The notes: a model not told the origin generated them from the letters alone. 37,176 nt of DNA from an uncultured Muribaculaceae bacterium (GCA_910576935.1 CAJTKG010000027.1:1-37176); one strand, 5' to 3'. Shown: positions 6,401 through 14,987, numbered from the stretch's first letter. Translations and numbers: made by a program.

Positions 6401-6887
6401 CATATCTGTCATATCTGAAGCCGACACCGGTCGCGGGGTCGGTTTCTGTTTTTCCGAGGTCGGCGAGATGCCATGTGCTGCTGTCGATGTCGGGGAAGAA
6501 TGTGTCGGCGTCGGCTTCGGTGCGGTCGAAACGTGTGACAAGCAGCTCGTCGGCTATCGGCAACGCAAGGCTATAGATCTGGGCGCCTCCTATGATGAAG
6601 ACTTTATCGTCGGGGCTGCATGACCTCAGAGCATCTTCGAGCGAAGTATACGTATCGGCACCGGTTGCGGAGTAGCCGCCGTCCCGGCTGATTACGATGT
6701 TGCGCCGGTCGGGCAACGCACCCTTTGGCAGCGATTCGAATGTCTTGCGGCCCATGATGACGGTGTTGCCGGTAGTCAGGGCCTTGAAACGACGCAGATC
6801 GGCACTGATATGGTAGAGCAGATCGCCGCGACGTCCTATGGCATTGTCAGAGGCGAGGGCTACGATGATTGAAATATGCGGCATCAT
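6363..6887 (-). CDS. folA: Dihydrofolate reductase
   Basis: FolA reduces dihydrofolate with NADPH to regenerate tetrahydrofolate after thymidylate synthesis. The 174-residue sequence shows ISIIVALASDNAIGRRGDLLYHISADLRRFK (acidic active-site residue Asp30), the NADPH-binding IMGRKTFESLP, and FIIGGAQIYSLALP. At the position of the well-conserved Trp of E. coli DHFR (W22) there is Tyr25. The first of two consecutive ATGs overlaps the thyA stop as ATGA, so the genes are coupled. The last 13 codons (YVLRSRIELLSKV) and the TAG are read antisense through the 3' half of tRNA-Arg, with the stop codon inside the anticodon loop. The catalytic domain is complete before that extension. Confidence 0.95.
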   Translation of the reverse strand: MMPHISIIVALASDNAIGRRGDLLYHISADLRRFKALTTGNTVIMGRKTFESLPKGALPDRRNIVISRDGGYSATGADTYTSLEDALRSCSPDDKVFIIGGAQIYSLALPIADELLVTRFDRTEADADTFFPDIDSSTWHLADLGKTETDPATGVGFRYDRYVLRSRIELLSKV

Positions 6888-7678
6888 ACAGAAACGGTTG
6901 CTTTTATGTGTGGCAGAGGATCATAGCCTATGAGTTCGAAGTCATCATATGTGAAATCGAATATGTCTTTGATCTCGGGATTGAGTTTCATAACGGGAAG
7001 TTTGCGGGGCGTGCGCGACAGCTGTTCGTTGACTTGTTCGAGATGGTTGAGATAGATGTGGGCGTCACCGAGAGTGTGGACAAACTCGCCCGGTTTCAGT
7101 CCTGTGACCTGGGCGGTCATCATGAGAAGCAGCGCATAGCTTGCGATATTGAACGGTACACCTAAAAATGAGTCGGCGCTACGTTGATAGAGCTGAAGGC
7201 TCAGGCGTCCGTCAGCGACATAAAATTGGAAAAATGCGTGACACGGTGGAAGATTCATGTTCGGGAGGTCGGCCACATTCCAGGCGCTGACTATGATGCG
7301 GCGCGAATCGGGATTATGTTTTATCGTGTTGATGGCTTCGGTGATCTGATCGATGTATCCACCGTTGTAGTCAGGCCATGAACGCCATTGATAGCCGTAT
7401 ATATGGCCGAGCTCGCCGTCGGCATCGGCCCATTCGTTCCATATTCTGACGCCGTTGTCCTGAAGATATTTCACGTTGGTGTCTCCTTTGAGAAACCACA
7501 GCAGTTCGTGGATTATAGACTTGAGATGAATTTTTTTTGTTGTCAGCAGCGGAAAACCGTCTGCGAGTTCAAAACGCATCTGATATCCGAACACCGAGCG
7601 AGTGCCGGTGCCGGTGCGGTCACTTTTGACAGTGCCGTGTTCTTTGATGTGTCTTAACAGGTCGAGGTATTGTTGCAT
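6884..7678 (-). CDS. thyA: Thymidylate synthase
   Basis: ThyA methylates dUMP to dTMP using methylene-tetrahydrofolate and releases dihydrofolate for FolA. The 264 residues match the E. coli enzyme in length and nearly without gaps: DRTGTGTRSVFG, the catalytic LPPCHAFFQF (Cys146), DSRRIIVSAWN, QLYQRSADSFLGVPFNIASYALL and HIYLNHLEQ. The Cys of the usual QRSCD motif is Ala here (QRSAD), a common variant. It overlaps folA by four bases. A polyferredoxin gene lies 33 bases upstream on the same strand and may share the transcript. Confidence 0.97.
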   Translation of the reverse strand: MQQYLDLLRHIKEHGTVKSDRTGTGTRSVFGYQMRFELADGFPLLTTKKIHLKSIIHELLWFLKGDTNVKYLQDNGVRIWNEWADADGELGHIYGYQWRSWPDYNGGYIDQITEAINTIKHNPDSRRIIVSAWNVADLPNMNLPPCHAFFQFYVADGRLSLQLYQRSADSFLGVPFNIASYALLLMMTAQVTGLKPGEFVHTLGDAHIYLNHLEQVNEQLSRTPRKLPVMKLNPEIKDIFDFTYDDFELIGYDPLPHIKATVSV

Positions 7679-7711
7679 ATATAATTGATATGATGATTTC
7701 GTTGGTATTGT

Positions 7712-9145
7712 TTATTCGATGCCCTCGATTACGATGGCTTTCAATGGTGTTGACGGACAAACGTAGACACAGGCTCCGCAGCCGATACAATTGTCGAGTG
7801 ATACGTGGGGTGCACTGCGACCGGTCGATGAGTCGTGGATTATTTCTATGGCTTTGACCGGGCATCGGCGCGCGCATCGTCCGCACGGTTTGTCGTCGGC
7901 ATAAAGGATACAGTCGGTGGTGTTGATTCGGGCTTTGCCTATCGGCGTCTTATGTTTTTCTGACGGGGTCAAAGGCATCAGGGCGTCTGTTGGGCATACG
8001 TCGGTACAACTGACGCAATCGTAACGGCAGAATGATTCACTGAAGTCTATGACGGGGAGAAGGATATGGCGCAGACCGTATTGTGAACCTGAGATGACGA
8101 TTGTACCCGACGGACAGGCCGCGACACAGTGTCCGCAGGCGGTGCAGCGAGTCATGAAGTCACGACGAGATTTTATACCCGGAGGCGTGACGGGATTGAG
8201 AGGCGTCAGCAGTCCCGCACTGTCTCCATGGCGTTTCACTTTGTGTGTGGCCTCGGAGGCCAAAGATGAGACTATGACCGCGCCGGTGACGAGAAAAGCT
8301 CTGCGGTCGAGAGGTTTGACATCGTTTGCGGCTGCATCGGCCGTCGAGATCGCCGGAGGCTCGCCGATCGGTTGTAGCATCGGTATCGACAACTGGTGGC
8401 GTCCGCGTCGATATGTCAGCGCTCCGTTCGGGCAGATATCCATGCAGTCGAAGCAGACAACGCATCGCGACGTGTCAATTGTGTGGCTGAATATGTCGAT
8501 ACACTCACTTTTGCATGCATCACTGCATTCACCGCAATTTGTGCACAGGTCGGTATTTATGTCGGGATGAAAAAGCGATGCCTTGGAGCATACGCCGAGC
8601 AGTGTGCCGACGGGACAGACTGTGTTACACAGCAGACGTCCGCGTCTAAGAGAGAATGAGATCCAGACGATCGCTGTGGCGGCTGCGACAATAAATCCGG
8701 CGATTGAAACCGCGGCCGGCCGGATGACGGCGACTACCATACGGCTCCATGAACCGTATGGGTCAAAAATTGCGGTTATGACTGAAAGTCCGAGCAGAGC
8801 GCACAATAAAATGAATGCCGTGAAGCTGTATCGTGTCTTTGACATCGGCCGGTGATAGTTGTAGTGGTATCTGCGTCTGCGTTTGGAGGTCAGACGGTTT
8901 AGCCGGGCAACAATATCGAACACCGTTCCGGCCGGACAAACGGTCGAGCAGTAGAGGCGTCCGAATATCAACGTCACCATCAGCCATAAGGCTATCCATA
9001 TCAGACTACATGCAGCGATTGCCTCGACAATCTGTAGACGGCTCAAAAAACATGAAGCGCCGGTCGCTACAGCGATCGTGATTGCCGCCCACACGGTTAT
9101 TGCGAGCATAGTGCGGCCATATCTTAGTCTGCGGTAAACTTTCAT
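7712..9145 (-). CDS. Membrane polyferredoxin resembling a NapH-NapG fusion
   Basis: The start chosen is the ATG at 9143-9145 (477 residues); an in-frame TTG one codon earlier is less likely. The first about 180 residues are NapH-like: about four membrane helices and two cytosolic CxxxCP motifs (YCSTVCPAG and LCNTVCPVG). Two ferredoxin motifs follow (CTNCGECSDAC, CVVCFDCMDICP). Around residue 281 there is an internal twin-arginine-like segment, DRRAFLVTGAVIVSSLA, like the start of NapG, and after it four more cluster-binding regions (CTACGHCVAACP, CVSCTDVCP, CGRCARRCP, CIGCGACVYVCP). Such proteins pass electrons from quinol or ferredoxin to periplasmic reductases. No nitrate reductase gene is nearby, so the electron acceptor is unknown. 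Confidence 0.85.
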   Translation of the reverse strand: MKVYRRLRYGRTMLAITVWAAITIAVATGASCFLSRLQIVEAIAACSLIWIALWLMVTLIFGRLYCSTVCPAGTVFDIVARLNRLTSKRRRRYHYNYHRPMSKTRYSFTAFILLCALLGLSVITAIFDPYGSWSRMVVAVIRPAAVSIAGFIVAAATAIVWISFSLRRGRLLCNTVCPVGTLLGVCSKASLFHPDINTDLCTNCGECSDACKSECIDIFSHTIDTSRCVVCFDCMDICPNGALTYRRGRHQLSIPMLQPIGEPPAISTADAAANDVKPLDRRAFLVTGAVIVSSLASEATHKVKRHGDSAGLLTPLNPVTPPGIKSRRDFMTRCTACGHCVAACPSGTIVISGSQYGLRHILLPVIDFSESFCRYDCVSCTDVCPTDALMPLTPSEKHKTPIGKARINTTDCILYADDKPCGRCARRCPVKAIEIIHDSSTGRSAPHVSLDNCIGCGACVYVCPSTPLKAIVIEGIE

Positions 9146-9151
9146 CAACTA

Positions 9152-9159
9152 CAAATATA
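9152..9159 (-). promoter_or_regulatory. -7 box immediately before the polyferredoxin gene
   Basis: TATATTTG on the minus strand lies only 6 bases before the ATG at 9145, and no clear TTG is seen at the usual distance. If used, the mRNA would be nearly leaderless. The same bases belong to the repeat core CAAATATACGAATAA. Confidence 0.35.
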
Positions 9160-9177
9160 CGAATAATATTCGACGAA

Positions 9178-9232
9178 ACATAATAGCGAAAGTCGGCTGA
9201 AAGCCGGTTCGCGGAGGCGAAGCCTATTATGT
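9178..9232. repeat. Branched hairpin of repeat unit 1
   Basis: The outer arms ACATAATA (9178-9185) and TATTATGT (9225-9232) enclose two inner stems: GCGAA/TTCGC around CGGCT/AGCCG (9186-9212), and GGC-GAA-GCC (9216-9224). Together they form a small three-way junction. Confidence 0.55.
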
Positions 9233-9258
9233 GAGTCAAATATACGAATAAGTCGAGA

Positions 9259-9285
9259 GCAAAGCCAAATTTATTTGAGCTTTGC
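9259..9285. repeat. Hairpin of repeat unit 2
   Basis: GCAAAGC pairs with GCTTTGC and CAAAT with ATTTG, with a single A bulge on the 3' side and a TT tip. Confidence 0.65.
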
Positions 9286-9332
9286 CGAGCGAGAGTATAT
9301 AAGACGAAGTCAAATATACGAATAAGCCGAAT

Positions 9333-9359
9333 ACAAAACCAAACTTGTTTGAGTTTTGT
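9333..9359. repeat. Hairpin of repeat unit 3
   Basis: ACAAAAC pairs with GTTTTGT and CAAAC with GTTTG, with the same A bulge and TT tip as unit 2. Three base pairs differ from unit 2 and all three are compensated. Confidence 0.65.
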
Positions 9360-9507
9360 TGAGGCGGGAGTATATAAAGAGTATATAAGATGAAATCAAA
9401 TATATCGTAAAATAATGGTTTAGCGTAATAGTCGTGAGAACATTTTCGACATGGCGATGTTATAGTTAAAAACATAAGAATATAAACAGATTAAACCTTA
9501 TGATATT

Positions 9508-10098
9508 ATGACAACAAAAAAGAAAAGCATCAAAGGTACGAAAACCGAAAAATGTCTTGTTGACGCTTATGTCAGCGAGTCAGAGGCTTACACGCGCTAT
9601 ACATATTACAGTGCGCAGGCCACGAAAGAGAATTACTTTCCTATAGCAAAAATTTTTGACGAAACTGCGGCCAATGAATTGCGTCACAGCAAAGTGTTTT
9701 TCAAATATCTCGAAGGTGGCGATGTCGATATACAGCTTAAAGTCTCGGCAGGTACAATAGGTGACACTGCTTCTAATCTTGAACAGGCGGCAAAAGGCGA
9801 GCATATAGAAGGCGTCGAGCAGTATCTTGCTGCCGCCAAAGTGGCCGAAGCCGAGGGCTTTGATGATATTGCAAGCCATTTCAAGGAAATAGCTGAGATA
9901 GAAATGAGACATGAACGCCGTTTCAGACACTATCTTAAACAGGTAAAAGACGGCACGGTCTGGAAACGCAACAAACCTATCAAGTGGCAATGCCTTGTCT
10001 GCGGTTATGTCTACGAAGGCAAAGAACCGCCGGAGATCTGTCCCGCATGTGATCATCCCCGCGAACACTATATGGCTCTCGATTATGATAATGATTGA
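9508..10098 (+). CDS. rbr: Rubrerythrin
   Basis: Rubrerythrins are cytosolic non-haem di-iron peroxidases that remove hydrogen peroxide in anaerobes, with electrons delivered through a rubredoxin domain. The four-helix ferritin-like domain (residues about 12-145) has the repeated Glu and ExxH ligands (SESEAYTRY, ETAANELRH, EAEGFDD, EIAEIEMRH). The C-terminal rubredoxin domain has its iron ligands Cys162, Cys165, Cys178 and Cys181 (CLVCGYVYEG ... CPAC). The length of 196 is normal. No TAnnTTTG box was found in the upstream 100 bases. A strong bidirectional terminator lies 2 bases after the stop codon. Confidence 0.97.
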   Translation: MTTKKKSIKGTKTEKCLVDAYVSESEAYTRYTYYSAQATKENYFPIAKIFDETAANELRHSKVFFKYLEGGDVDIQLKVSAGTIGDTASNLEQAAKGEHIEGVEQYLAAAKVAEAEGFDDIASHFKEIAEIEMRHERRFRHYLKQVKDGTVWKRNKPIKWQCLVCGYVYEGKEPPEICPACDHPREHYMALDYDND

Positions 10099-10100
10099 TA

Positions 10101-10146
10101 CAATAAAAAAGATGGCGACCGGTTCCGGTCGCCATCTTTTTTATTG
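10101..10146. terminator. Bidirectional terminator between rbr and secDF
   Basis: A perfect 22-bp inverted repeat with a TT loop has an A-run on its left arm and a T-run on its right, so it can end transcription from both convergent genes. Confidence 0.95.
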
Positions 10147-10172
10147 CGGGTGTCACCTGTCAGGCGTCACCA

Positions 10173-13043
10173 TTATTTTTTTGCAGCACGGCGGGCGTCT
10201 GTGAGATAAGCCACGGGCGATGCGATGTAGATTGTGGCAAGTGTGCCGATAATCACACCGAAGAGCATCGCGAAAGTGAAGCTACGGATAGAATCACCGC
10301 CGAGGATGAAGATACAGAGCAGCACGAGCAGTGTCGAGCAAGAAGTCATGATCGTACGGCCGAGGGTCGAGTTTATTGACTTGTTGATCGTCGTGAAGAA
10401 ATCCTGTTTGGGATACAGCCCGACATTCTCGCGCACACGGTCGAAGACGACCACGGTGTCATTGATCTGATAACCGATGACAGTCAGTATGGCGGCGATA
10501 AATGTCTGGTCGATTTCCATCGCAAACGGCAGGATGCCGTAGAAAAGCGAGTAGAAGCCGATGATAGAGAAGGCTGTGAAAGCTACGGCAGCGAGAGCGC
10601 CGATCGAGAAAGCGACGTTGCGGAAGCGGAGCAGGATATAGAGGAACATCGCTATGAGCGCGATGATGACGGCTATATAGGCTTCGGTGCGCATATCGTC
10701 TGCCACTGTCGGACCTACTTTCTGTGAGCTGACGATGCCCTGGCTTGCATCTGTGGTCGAGAATTCTTCGGCTGTCATGCCTTCGCGGAGGTAGGGTTTG
10801 AGAGCCTCGAAGAGTTTGTCGGTGATTTCGGTTTCGGTGCCTGCGTTTTCTTCAGTGATCTTGTAGTTTGTCGATACGCGAACCTGATTGGAGCTCTCGA
10901 TGGTGATGACCGATGTCGATGCGCCGGGGAACTGGGGAGCGAGAGCTTCCTGAAGTTCGGTGGTGCTGACAGGGCGTTCGAATTTCACAACATAGTTGCG
11001 GCCGCCCGAAAAGTCGATGCCTTGGTTGAGGCCGCGGGCAAACAGCGACGCGATGACGATGAGCACGAAGATGCCGGCGATTGTGAAGCTGAGTTTGCGT
11101 GCGCCGAGGAAGTTATAGTGGGCGTTGGCAAACATATGGCGTGAAGCGCCGGTTGTGAATGTGATGCCTGCGAAAGCTTTTGAATTGCCAAACCATTTGA
11201 AGAACAGACGGCTCAGGAATACAGCTGTGAAGAACGAGCAGACAAGACCTATGATAAGGGTCGTGGCGAAGCCTTTGATGGGACCCGTACCGAAGAGGAG
11301 CAAGATTATACCTGTGATGATAGACGTGAGGTTGGAGTCGAAGATTGCCGAGAATGCGTTGCTGTAACCGTCGGCTATAGCCTGACGCAGGTTCTTGCCG
11401 GCTTTAAGCTCCTCTTTAGAACGTTCGAAGATAAGCACGTTGGCGTCGACTGCCATACCGAGCGAGAGCACGATACCGGCGATACCCGAGAGGGTCAGGA
11501 CAGCCTGGAACGAGGCAAGTATACCGAATGTGAAGAAGAGGTTGAAGACGAGGCAGATGTTGGCGATGCAACCGGGAATCCATCCGTAGAACACGATCAT
11601 GAAGATCATGAGCAGCACAAGCGCTACCATAAATGAGATGAAGCCCGATTGGATGGCCTGTGCGCCGAGCGACGGACCGATAACCATATCGCTGATGATA
11701 TGCACCTTGGCATCCATTTTGCCCGATTTGAGCACGTTGGCGAGGTCTTTTGCTTCATCGAGGGTGAAGTCGCCGGTGATTGACGACTGGCCGCCTTCTA
11801 TGGCCTGGTTGACATTAGGTGCAGAGTAGACTTGATCGTCGAGAACGATGGCTACCTGCTGGCCGACATTGGCGGCTGTGATGCGGGCCCATGCGCGTGC
11901 TCCTTCAGAATTCATGCGCATAGACACTTCGTTGCCGCGGAAGTTGTCGTAGTTTGACGAAGCGTCGCTGACAGCTTTGCCGTCAAGAGCGGGTTTGCCG
12001 CCTGTGGCGCGCAGAGCGTAGAGGGCATAACCCAGATTGACTTCCTGTTTGGTAGCCGGGTCGATATGTATCGTAGGCTTGACCGACCAGCGCAGACGCA
12101 GGTCTGAGGGAAGAAGCGATTTGGCAACGGGTGTGGCGAGGAGGGCGTCGATCTGAGCCATTGCACGGGCGTCGGGAGCATAGCCGACGGTCGCGCCGTA
12201 GCCCGGAGCCTGAAGCAACATGGCCAGAGGAGCGACATTGACGGTCGAGTCATTAGCCAGACGGCCTACGGTAGCCTGAAGGGCGCCGTTGACCTGCTGG
12301 GCCGTGTATGTCTCGTAGAACTCAAGGTTGGCCGAACGCTGTAGGAGTTCGCGGACACGCTCATGGTCCTTGACACCCGGGAGTTCAAGAAGTATCTGGC
12401 CGTCTTTGCCCTGAAGAACCTGAATGTTGGGCGAAACGACGCCAAATTGGTCGATACGGTTGCGGAGGACGTTTGTGGCCGAGTTGTCGACACGGTCTTT
12501 GACTTCCGATTTGAGTTTTGTGCGTACGGCGTTATCGTCAGAACCAGAAGGAATGAGGCCCTGGAATATGACCGAAAAGTCGGCTTGAGGCTTGCGTTGG
12601 CGGTATTCGTTTACAAAGGCGCCTACATAATCGTCGGTCTTGTGTTCGGCGATCTGGCTGTTTGCTGCTGCGATGGCCGATTCGAAGACAGAGTCGGTGT
12701 CGCCGCTCTTCATCGAACGGAGCATGTCGGGCATGTCGACTTGCAGAATGACGTTCATACCGCCCTTGAGGTCGAGGCCGAGACCTACGCTCCATTTGCG
12801 TACGTCATTGAGTGTGTAGCCAAGATAAACTTTTTCCTCGCCGAGCGAGTCCATGTAGTGTTTGTAGGCTTGGTTGTAAGCGGTATCATCGTTGTCGCCT
12901 GACAGTTCTAACGCATATTGGGTCGCTGCTTTCTCATGTTTGTTCGAAATGAACGAGAACGAGAGATAGAACAGACATACCAATACGAGAAAAACCGCTA
13001 TCACGCCGGCAACGGTGCTACCTAATGATCCTTTGCTTTGCAT
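10173..13043 (-). CDS. secDF: Protein translocase subunits SecD and SecF fused
   Basis: SecDF is an inner-membrane RND-type protein that uses the proton gradient to help pull preproteins through SecYEG. In this 956-residue form SecD and SecF are one polypeptide, as is usual in Bacteroidota. An N-terminal helix (about 9-32) is followed by the SecD signature LGLDLKGGMNVILQV, a large periplasmic region, and the first helix bundle with GMAVDANVLIFER and SKEELKAG. The SecF half begins near the LGARKLSFTIAGIFVLIV helix, with GIDFSGGRNYVVKF and the second bundle with VIGYQINDTVVVFDRVRENV. The SecD moiety carries a longer periplasmic insert than E. coli SecD, typical for this phylum. It ends at a bidirectional terminator shared with rbr. 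Confidence 0.96.
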   Translation of the reverse strand: MQSKGSLGSTVAGVIAVFLVLVCLFYLSFSFISNKHEKAATQYALELSGDNDDTAYNQAYKHYMDSLGEEKVYLGYTLNDVRKWSVGLGLDLKGGMNVILQVDMPDMLRSMKSGDTDSVFESAIAAANSQIAEHKTDDYVGAFVNEYRQRKPQADFSVIFQGLIPSGSDDNAVRTKLKSEVKDRVDNSATNVLRNRIDQFGVVSPNIQVLQGKDGQILLELPGVKDHERVRELLQRSANLEFYETYTAQQVNGALQATVGRLANDSTVNVAPLAMLLQAPGYGATVGYAPDARAMAQIDALLATPVAKSLLPSDLRLRWSVKPTIHIDPATKQEVNLGYALYALRATGGKPALDGKAVSDASSNYDNFRGNEVSMRMNSEGARAWARITAANVGQQVAIVLDDQVYSAPNVNQAIEGGQSSITGDFTLDEAKDLANVLKSGKMDAKVHIISDMVIGPSLGAQAIQSGFISFMVALVLLMIFMIVFYGWIPGCIANICLVFNLFFTFGILASFQAVLTLSGIAGIVLSLGMAVDANVLIFERSKEELKAGKNLRQAIADGYSNAFSAIFDSNLTSIITGIILLLFGTGPIKGFATTLIIGLVCSFFTAVFLSRLFFKWFGNSKAFAGITFTTGASRHMFANAHYNFLGARKLSFTIAGIFVLIVIASLFARGLNQGIDFSGGRNYVVKFERPVSTTELQEALAPQFPGASTSVITIESSNQVRVSTNYKITEENAGTETEITDKLFEALKPYLREGMTAEEFSTTDASQGIVSSQKVGPTVADDMRTEAYIAVIIALIAMFLYILLRFRNVAFSIGALAAVAFTAFSIIGFYSLFYGILPFAMEIDQTFIAAILTVIGYQINDTVVVFDRVRENVGLYPKQDFFTTINKSINSTLGRTIMTSCSTLLVLLCIFILGGDSIRSFTFAMLFGVIIGTLATIYIASPVAYLTDARRAAKK

Positions 13044-13098
13044 GTGATAATAGATATGTTATAAATGGTTAAATAATAATTCGGTTGTTTTCAGCTCG

Positions 13099-13106
13099 CA
13101 AATATA
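13099..13106 (-). promoter_or_regulatory. -7 box for secDF
   Basis: TATATTTG on the minus strand lies 55 bases before the start codon. No clear TTG is found at 19-20 bases. Confidence 0.5.
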
Positions 13107-13143
13107 GTGTTTTTTCTTAACAAAAACGCACACTCGTGTCAAA

Positions 13144-13167
13144 AATATGCCGATATAGCGGCATATT
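13144..13167. promoter_or_regulatory. Inverted repeat upstream of the secDF promoter
   Basis: AATATGCCG and CGGCATATT form perfect 9-bp arms separated by 6 bases, about 40-60 bases upstream of the -7 box. It could be a binding site for an upstream regulator. The rest of 13044-13317 shows only A/T-rich DNA and the tRNA promoter. Confidence 0.4.
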
Positions 13168-13269
13168 AGCGTCATTTTCGGCATTCCCACATCTATCGTG
13201 CGCTTTGTCGGTAGTCTGAGTCGGCCGGTTTTATTATGATGGTTTGAAAAATTCATGTCAAAAAAATTT

Positions 13270-13297
13270 TTGAAATAAAAAAAAACGACTACCTTTG
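13270..13297 (+). promoter_or_regulatory. Promoter of tRNA-Pro
   Basis: TTG (13270-13272) and TACCTTTG (13290-13297) are separated by 17 bases, slightly short of the usual spacing; the -7 box is a full match. Confidence 0.6.
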
Positions 13298-13317
13298 CAG
13301 TCGCTTACAAAGGGCTA

Positions 13318-13390
13318 CGGGGTGTAGCACAGTTGGCAGCGCGCCACGTTCGGGACGTGGAGGTCGGAAGTTCGAGTCTTCTCACCCCGA
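13318..13390 (+). tRNA. tRNA-Pro (anticodon CGG)
   Basis: The acceptor CGGGGTG pairs with CACCCCG, the anticodon stem CCACG/CGTGG encloses TTCGGGA with anticodon CGG, and the T arm GGAAG-TTCGAGT-CTTCT has one weak pair. The discriminator is A and CCA is not encoded. The length is 73 bases. A terminator follows within 20 bases, so it is a single-gene transcript. Confidence 0.95.
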
Positions 13391-13406
13391 CTCATTTTTG
13401 AGTTTG

Positions 13407-13440
13407 ATGCCTGCAGGTCGTTGACTTGCAGGCATTTTTT
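13407..13440 (+). terminator. Terminator of tRNA-Pro
   Basis: ATGCCTGCA and TGCAGGCAT form the stem, extended inward by a G-U pair and GTC/GAC, followed by a run of six T. Confidence 0.9.
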
Positions 13441-13456
13441 ACGACAAGTCTGCCGG

Positions 13457-13493
13457 AATAAAAATGCCGTGCCATAAAATTACGGCACGGCAT
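13457..13493 (-). terminator. Terminator of the MFS transporter gene
   Basis: ATGCCGTGCC and GGCACGGCAT form a 10-bp stem. On the minus strand the hairpin is followed by TTTTTATT. It lies 40 bases beyond the stop codon. Confidence 0.85.
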
Positions 13494-13532
13494 CATTTTA
13501 TTGGATTTAGAAGGTATATTGATATCGCGATG

Positions 13533-14945
13533 TTACTCTTCGGCTGATTCGGCTTCGGCAGCAAGGGCCGATGAGTCTTTCTTGACATTGGGGGCTTCGA
13601 GACCGTAGTTGTGACGGCTGTTGAGCACCTTGAGCCACACGCCGAAGATGATGGCCAAAACGCCGAATGATGCAAAGATGAGCATAGGCACACGGTATCC
13701 GCCCGTGGCGTCGAGGGTTTCGCCTATGAGCAGGGGCACGAGGCAGAGGCCGATGTTCTGTATCCAGAAGATGAGGCAATAGGCCGAGCCGAGTATGTTG
13801 GCATCGATGATCTTGGGCACTGAAGGCCAAAGGGCGGCGGGTACGAGCGAGAACGAGACACCGAGTATGAGGATAAGCGTCACGGCGAGCCATACCTGAG
13901 GTACGGCCGGGAGCAGGAAGGCAAAGCCGAGGTGGCAGCATGTCATTATGACAGCGCCTATGATGAGCATGGTCGCGCCTTTGCCCTTATAGTCGAGAAA
14001 TGCTCCGAGGAACGGGGTGAGCACCATTGCGAGGATAGGGAAGACACTGAACAGGCGCGAGGCTGTCTCGGCGCTGACGTTGAGCGTTTCCTGCACATAG
14101 TTGGGAGCATAGCGCTGGAAGGGGAAGATGCCGCTGTAATATAGTACGCAGAGCAGGGCCACAAGCCAGAACATCTTGCTTGAAAAAATCTTGCCGAGGT
14201 CTGAGATGTGAAATTCTTCGTCTGAAGCTTCGCTGCCGTTGGCTTTGCCTTCGGCGGCAAGCTCGCGGTCGAGTCTGGTGTCCATGACCGAGAAGACCAC
14301 ATAGCAGAGAAGGCCGATGACAAGCAATGCGGTGCAGAATGCCAGTGGCGCAAGTACCGACTGGTCGAATTTGTTTGATATCAGCGGCGATATCCACATC
14401 GTTGCGAACACGCCGAGGCGGGCAATTGACATCTCGACGCCCATGGCAAGAGCCATTTCTTTACCCTCAAACCATTTGGCGATGGCTTTCGAGACTGTAG
14501 TGCCGGCCATCTCGCAGCCGCAACCGAAAATCATGAAGCCGAGCGACGCCATCTTTGCGCTGCCGGGGAACGAAACCCACCACGAATCAAGCCATAGACA
14601 GAAATCTGTCGAGGCAAACCAGTCGCTGACGCCGACGAGCTTGATCGAGGCGCCTATGACCATGAGTGACGCCGAAAGGATGCCGGTGAAGCGTATCCCC
14701 ATCTTGTCGAGGATGATTCCGGCAAAAATCAGGAAGAAAAAGAATACGTTGAGAAAGTATTCCGATGCGGCGTATGTGCCGAATGCGGCGCTGTCCCAGT
14801 GGAGTTTCTCCTCAAGCAGTGACTTGAGCGGCGACATGACGTCGACAAACATGTAGGCAAAGAACATCATCGATGCGATGAGTATCAGAGCCGTCCAGCG
14901 AGCCCACGCCTTGTCGTTGAGCGCTTTTTGAATCTGTTCTTTCAT
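13533..14945 (-). CDS. Major facilitator superfamily transporter (possibly MFSD1-like)
   Basis: The start chosen is the ATG at 14943-14945 (470 residues), because the -7 box lies just upstream and the longer frame to 15086 covers promoter DNA. About twelve membrane helices are seen, with the MFS loop motif between helices 2 and 3 (GIILDKMGIRFTG) and a corresponding one in the second half (GAFLDYKGKGATM). The segment AKWFEGKEMALAMGVEMSIARLG resembles the helix 4-5 region of MFSD1-type carriers, some of which move dipeptides; the substrate here is not known. The C-terminal tail is Ala/Glu-rich and cytosolic. It is divergent from the AI-2E-family gene. Confidence 0.88.
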   Translation of the reverse strand: MKEQIQKALNDKAWARWTALILIASMMFFAYMFVDVMSPLKSLLEEKLHWDSAAFGTYAASEYFLNVFFFFLIFAGIILDKMGIRFTGILSASLMVIGASIKLVGVSDWFASTDFCLWLDSWWVSFPGSAKMASLGFMIFGCGCEMAGTTVSKAIAKWFEGKEMALAMGVEMSIARLGVFATMWISPLISNKFDQSVLAPLAFCTALLVIGLLCYVVFSVMDTRLDRELAAEGKANGSEASDEEFHISDLGKIFSSKMFWLVALLCVLYYSGIFPFQRYAPNYVQETLNVSAETASRLFSVFPILAMVLTPFLGAFLDYKGKGATMLIIGAVIMTCCHLGFAFLLPAVPQVWLAVTLILILGVSFSLVPAALWPSVPKIIDANILGSAYCLIFWIQNIGLCLVPLLIGETLDATGGYRVPMLIFASFGVLAIIFGVWLKVLNSRHNYGLEAPNVKKDSSALAAEAESAEE

Positions 14946-14987
14946 TTGTGGTAATGATTGTTTTTTGTTTTTCAGAATTATTGTGCG

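Larger units (their letters stand above)
9152..9411. repeat. Array of structured intergenic repeats
   Basis: The core CAAATATACGAATAA occurs at 9152-9166, 9237-9251 and 9311-9325, with a degraded fourth copy at 9397-9411, spaced 85, 74 and 86 bases apart. Each of the three exact cores is followed by a strong hairpin (9178-9232, 9259-9285, 9333-9359). The second and third hairpins share one architecture with compensatory base changes. TATATAAG-rich links separate units 2-4. No believable gene is present in 9146-9507, so this array is the main content of that stretch. Confidence 0.75.

Noticed and set aside
9152..9411. CRISPR array
   Set aside because: The repeat core is only 15 bases, the intervals contain related hairpins rather than unique spacers, and no cas gene is present.
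9236..9475. Minus-strand 79-codon open frame in the repeat array
   Set aside because: Aromatic-rich sequence made by AT-rich repeats and their hairpins; no plausible protein character.
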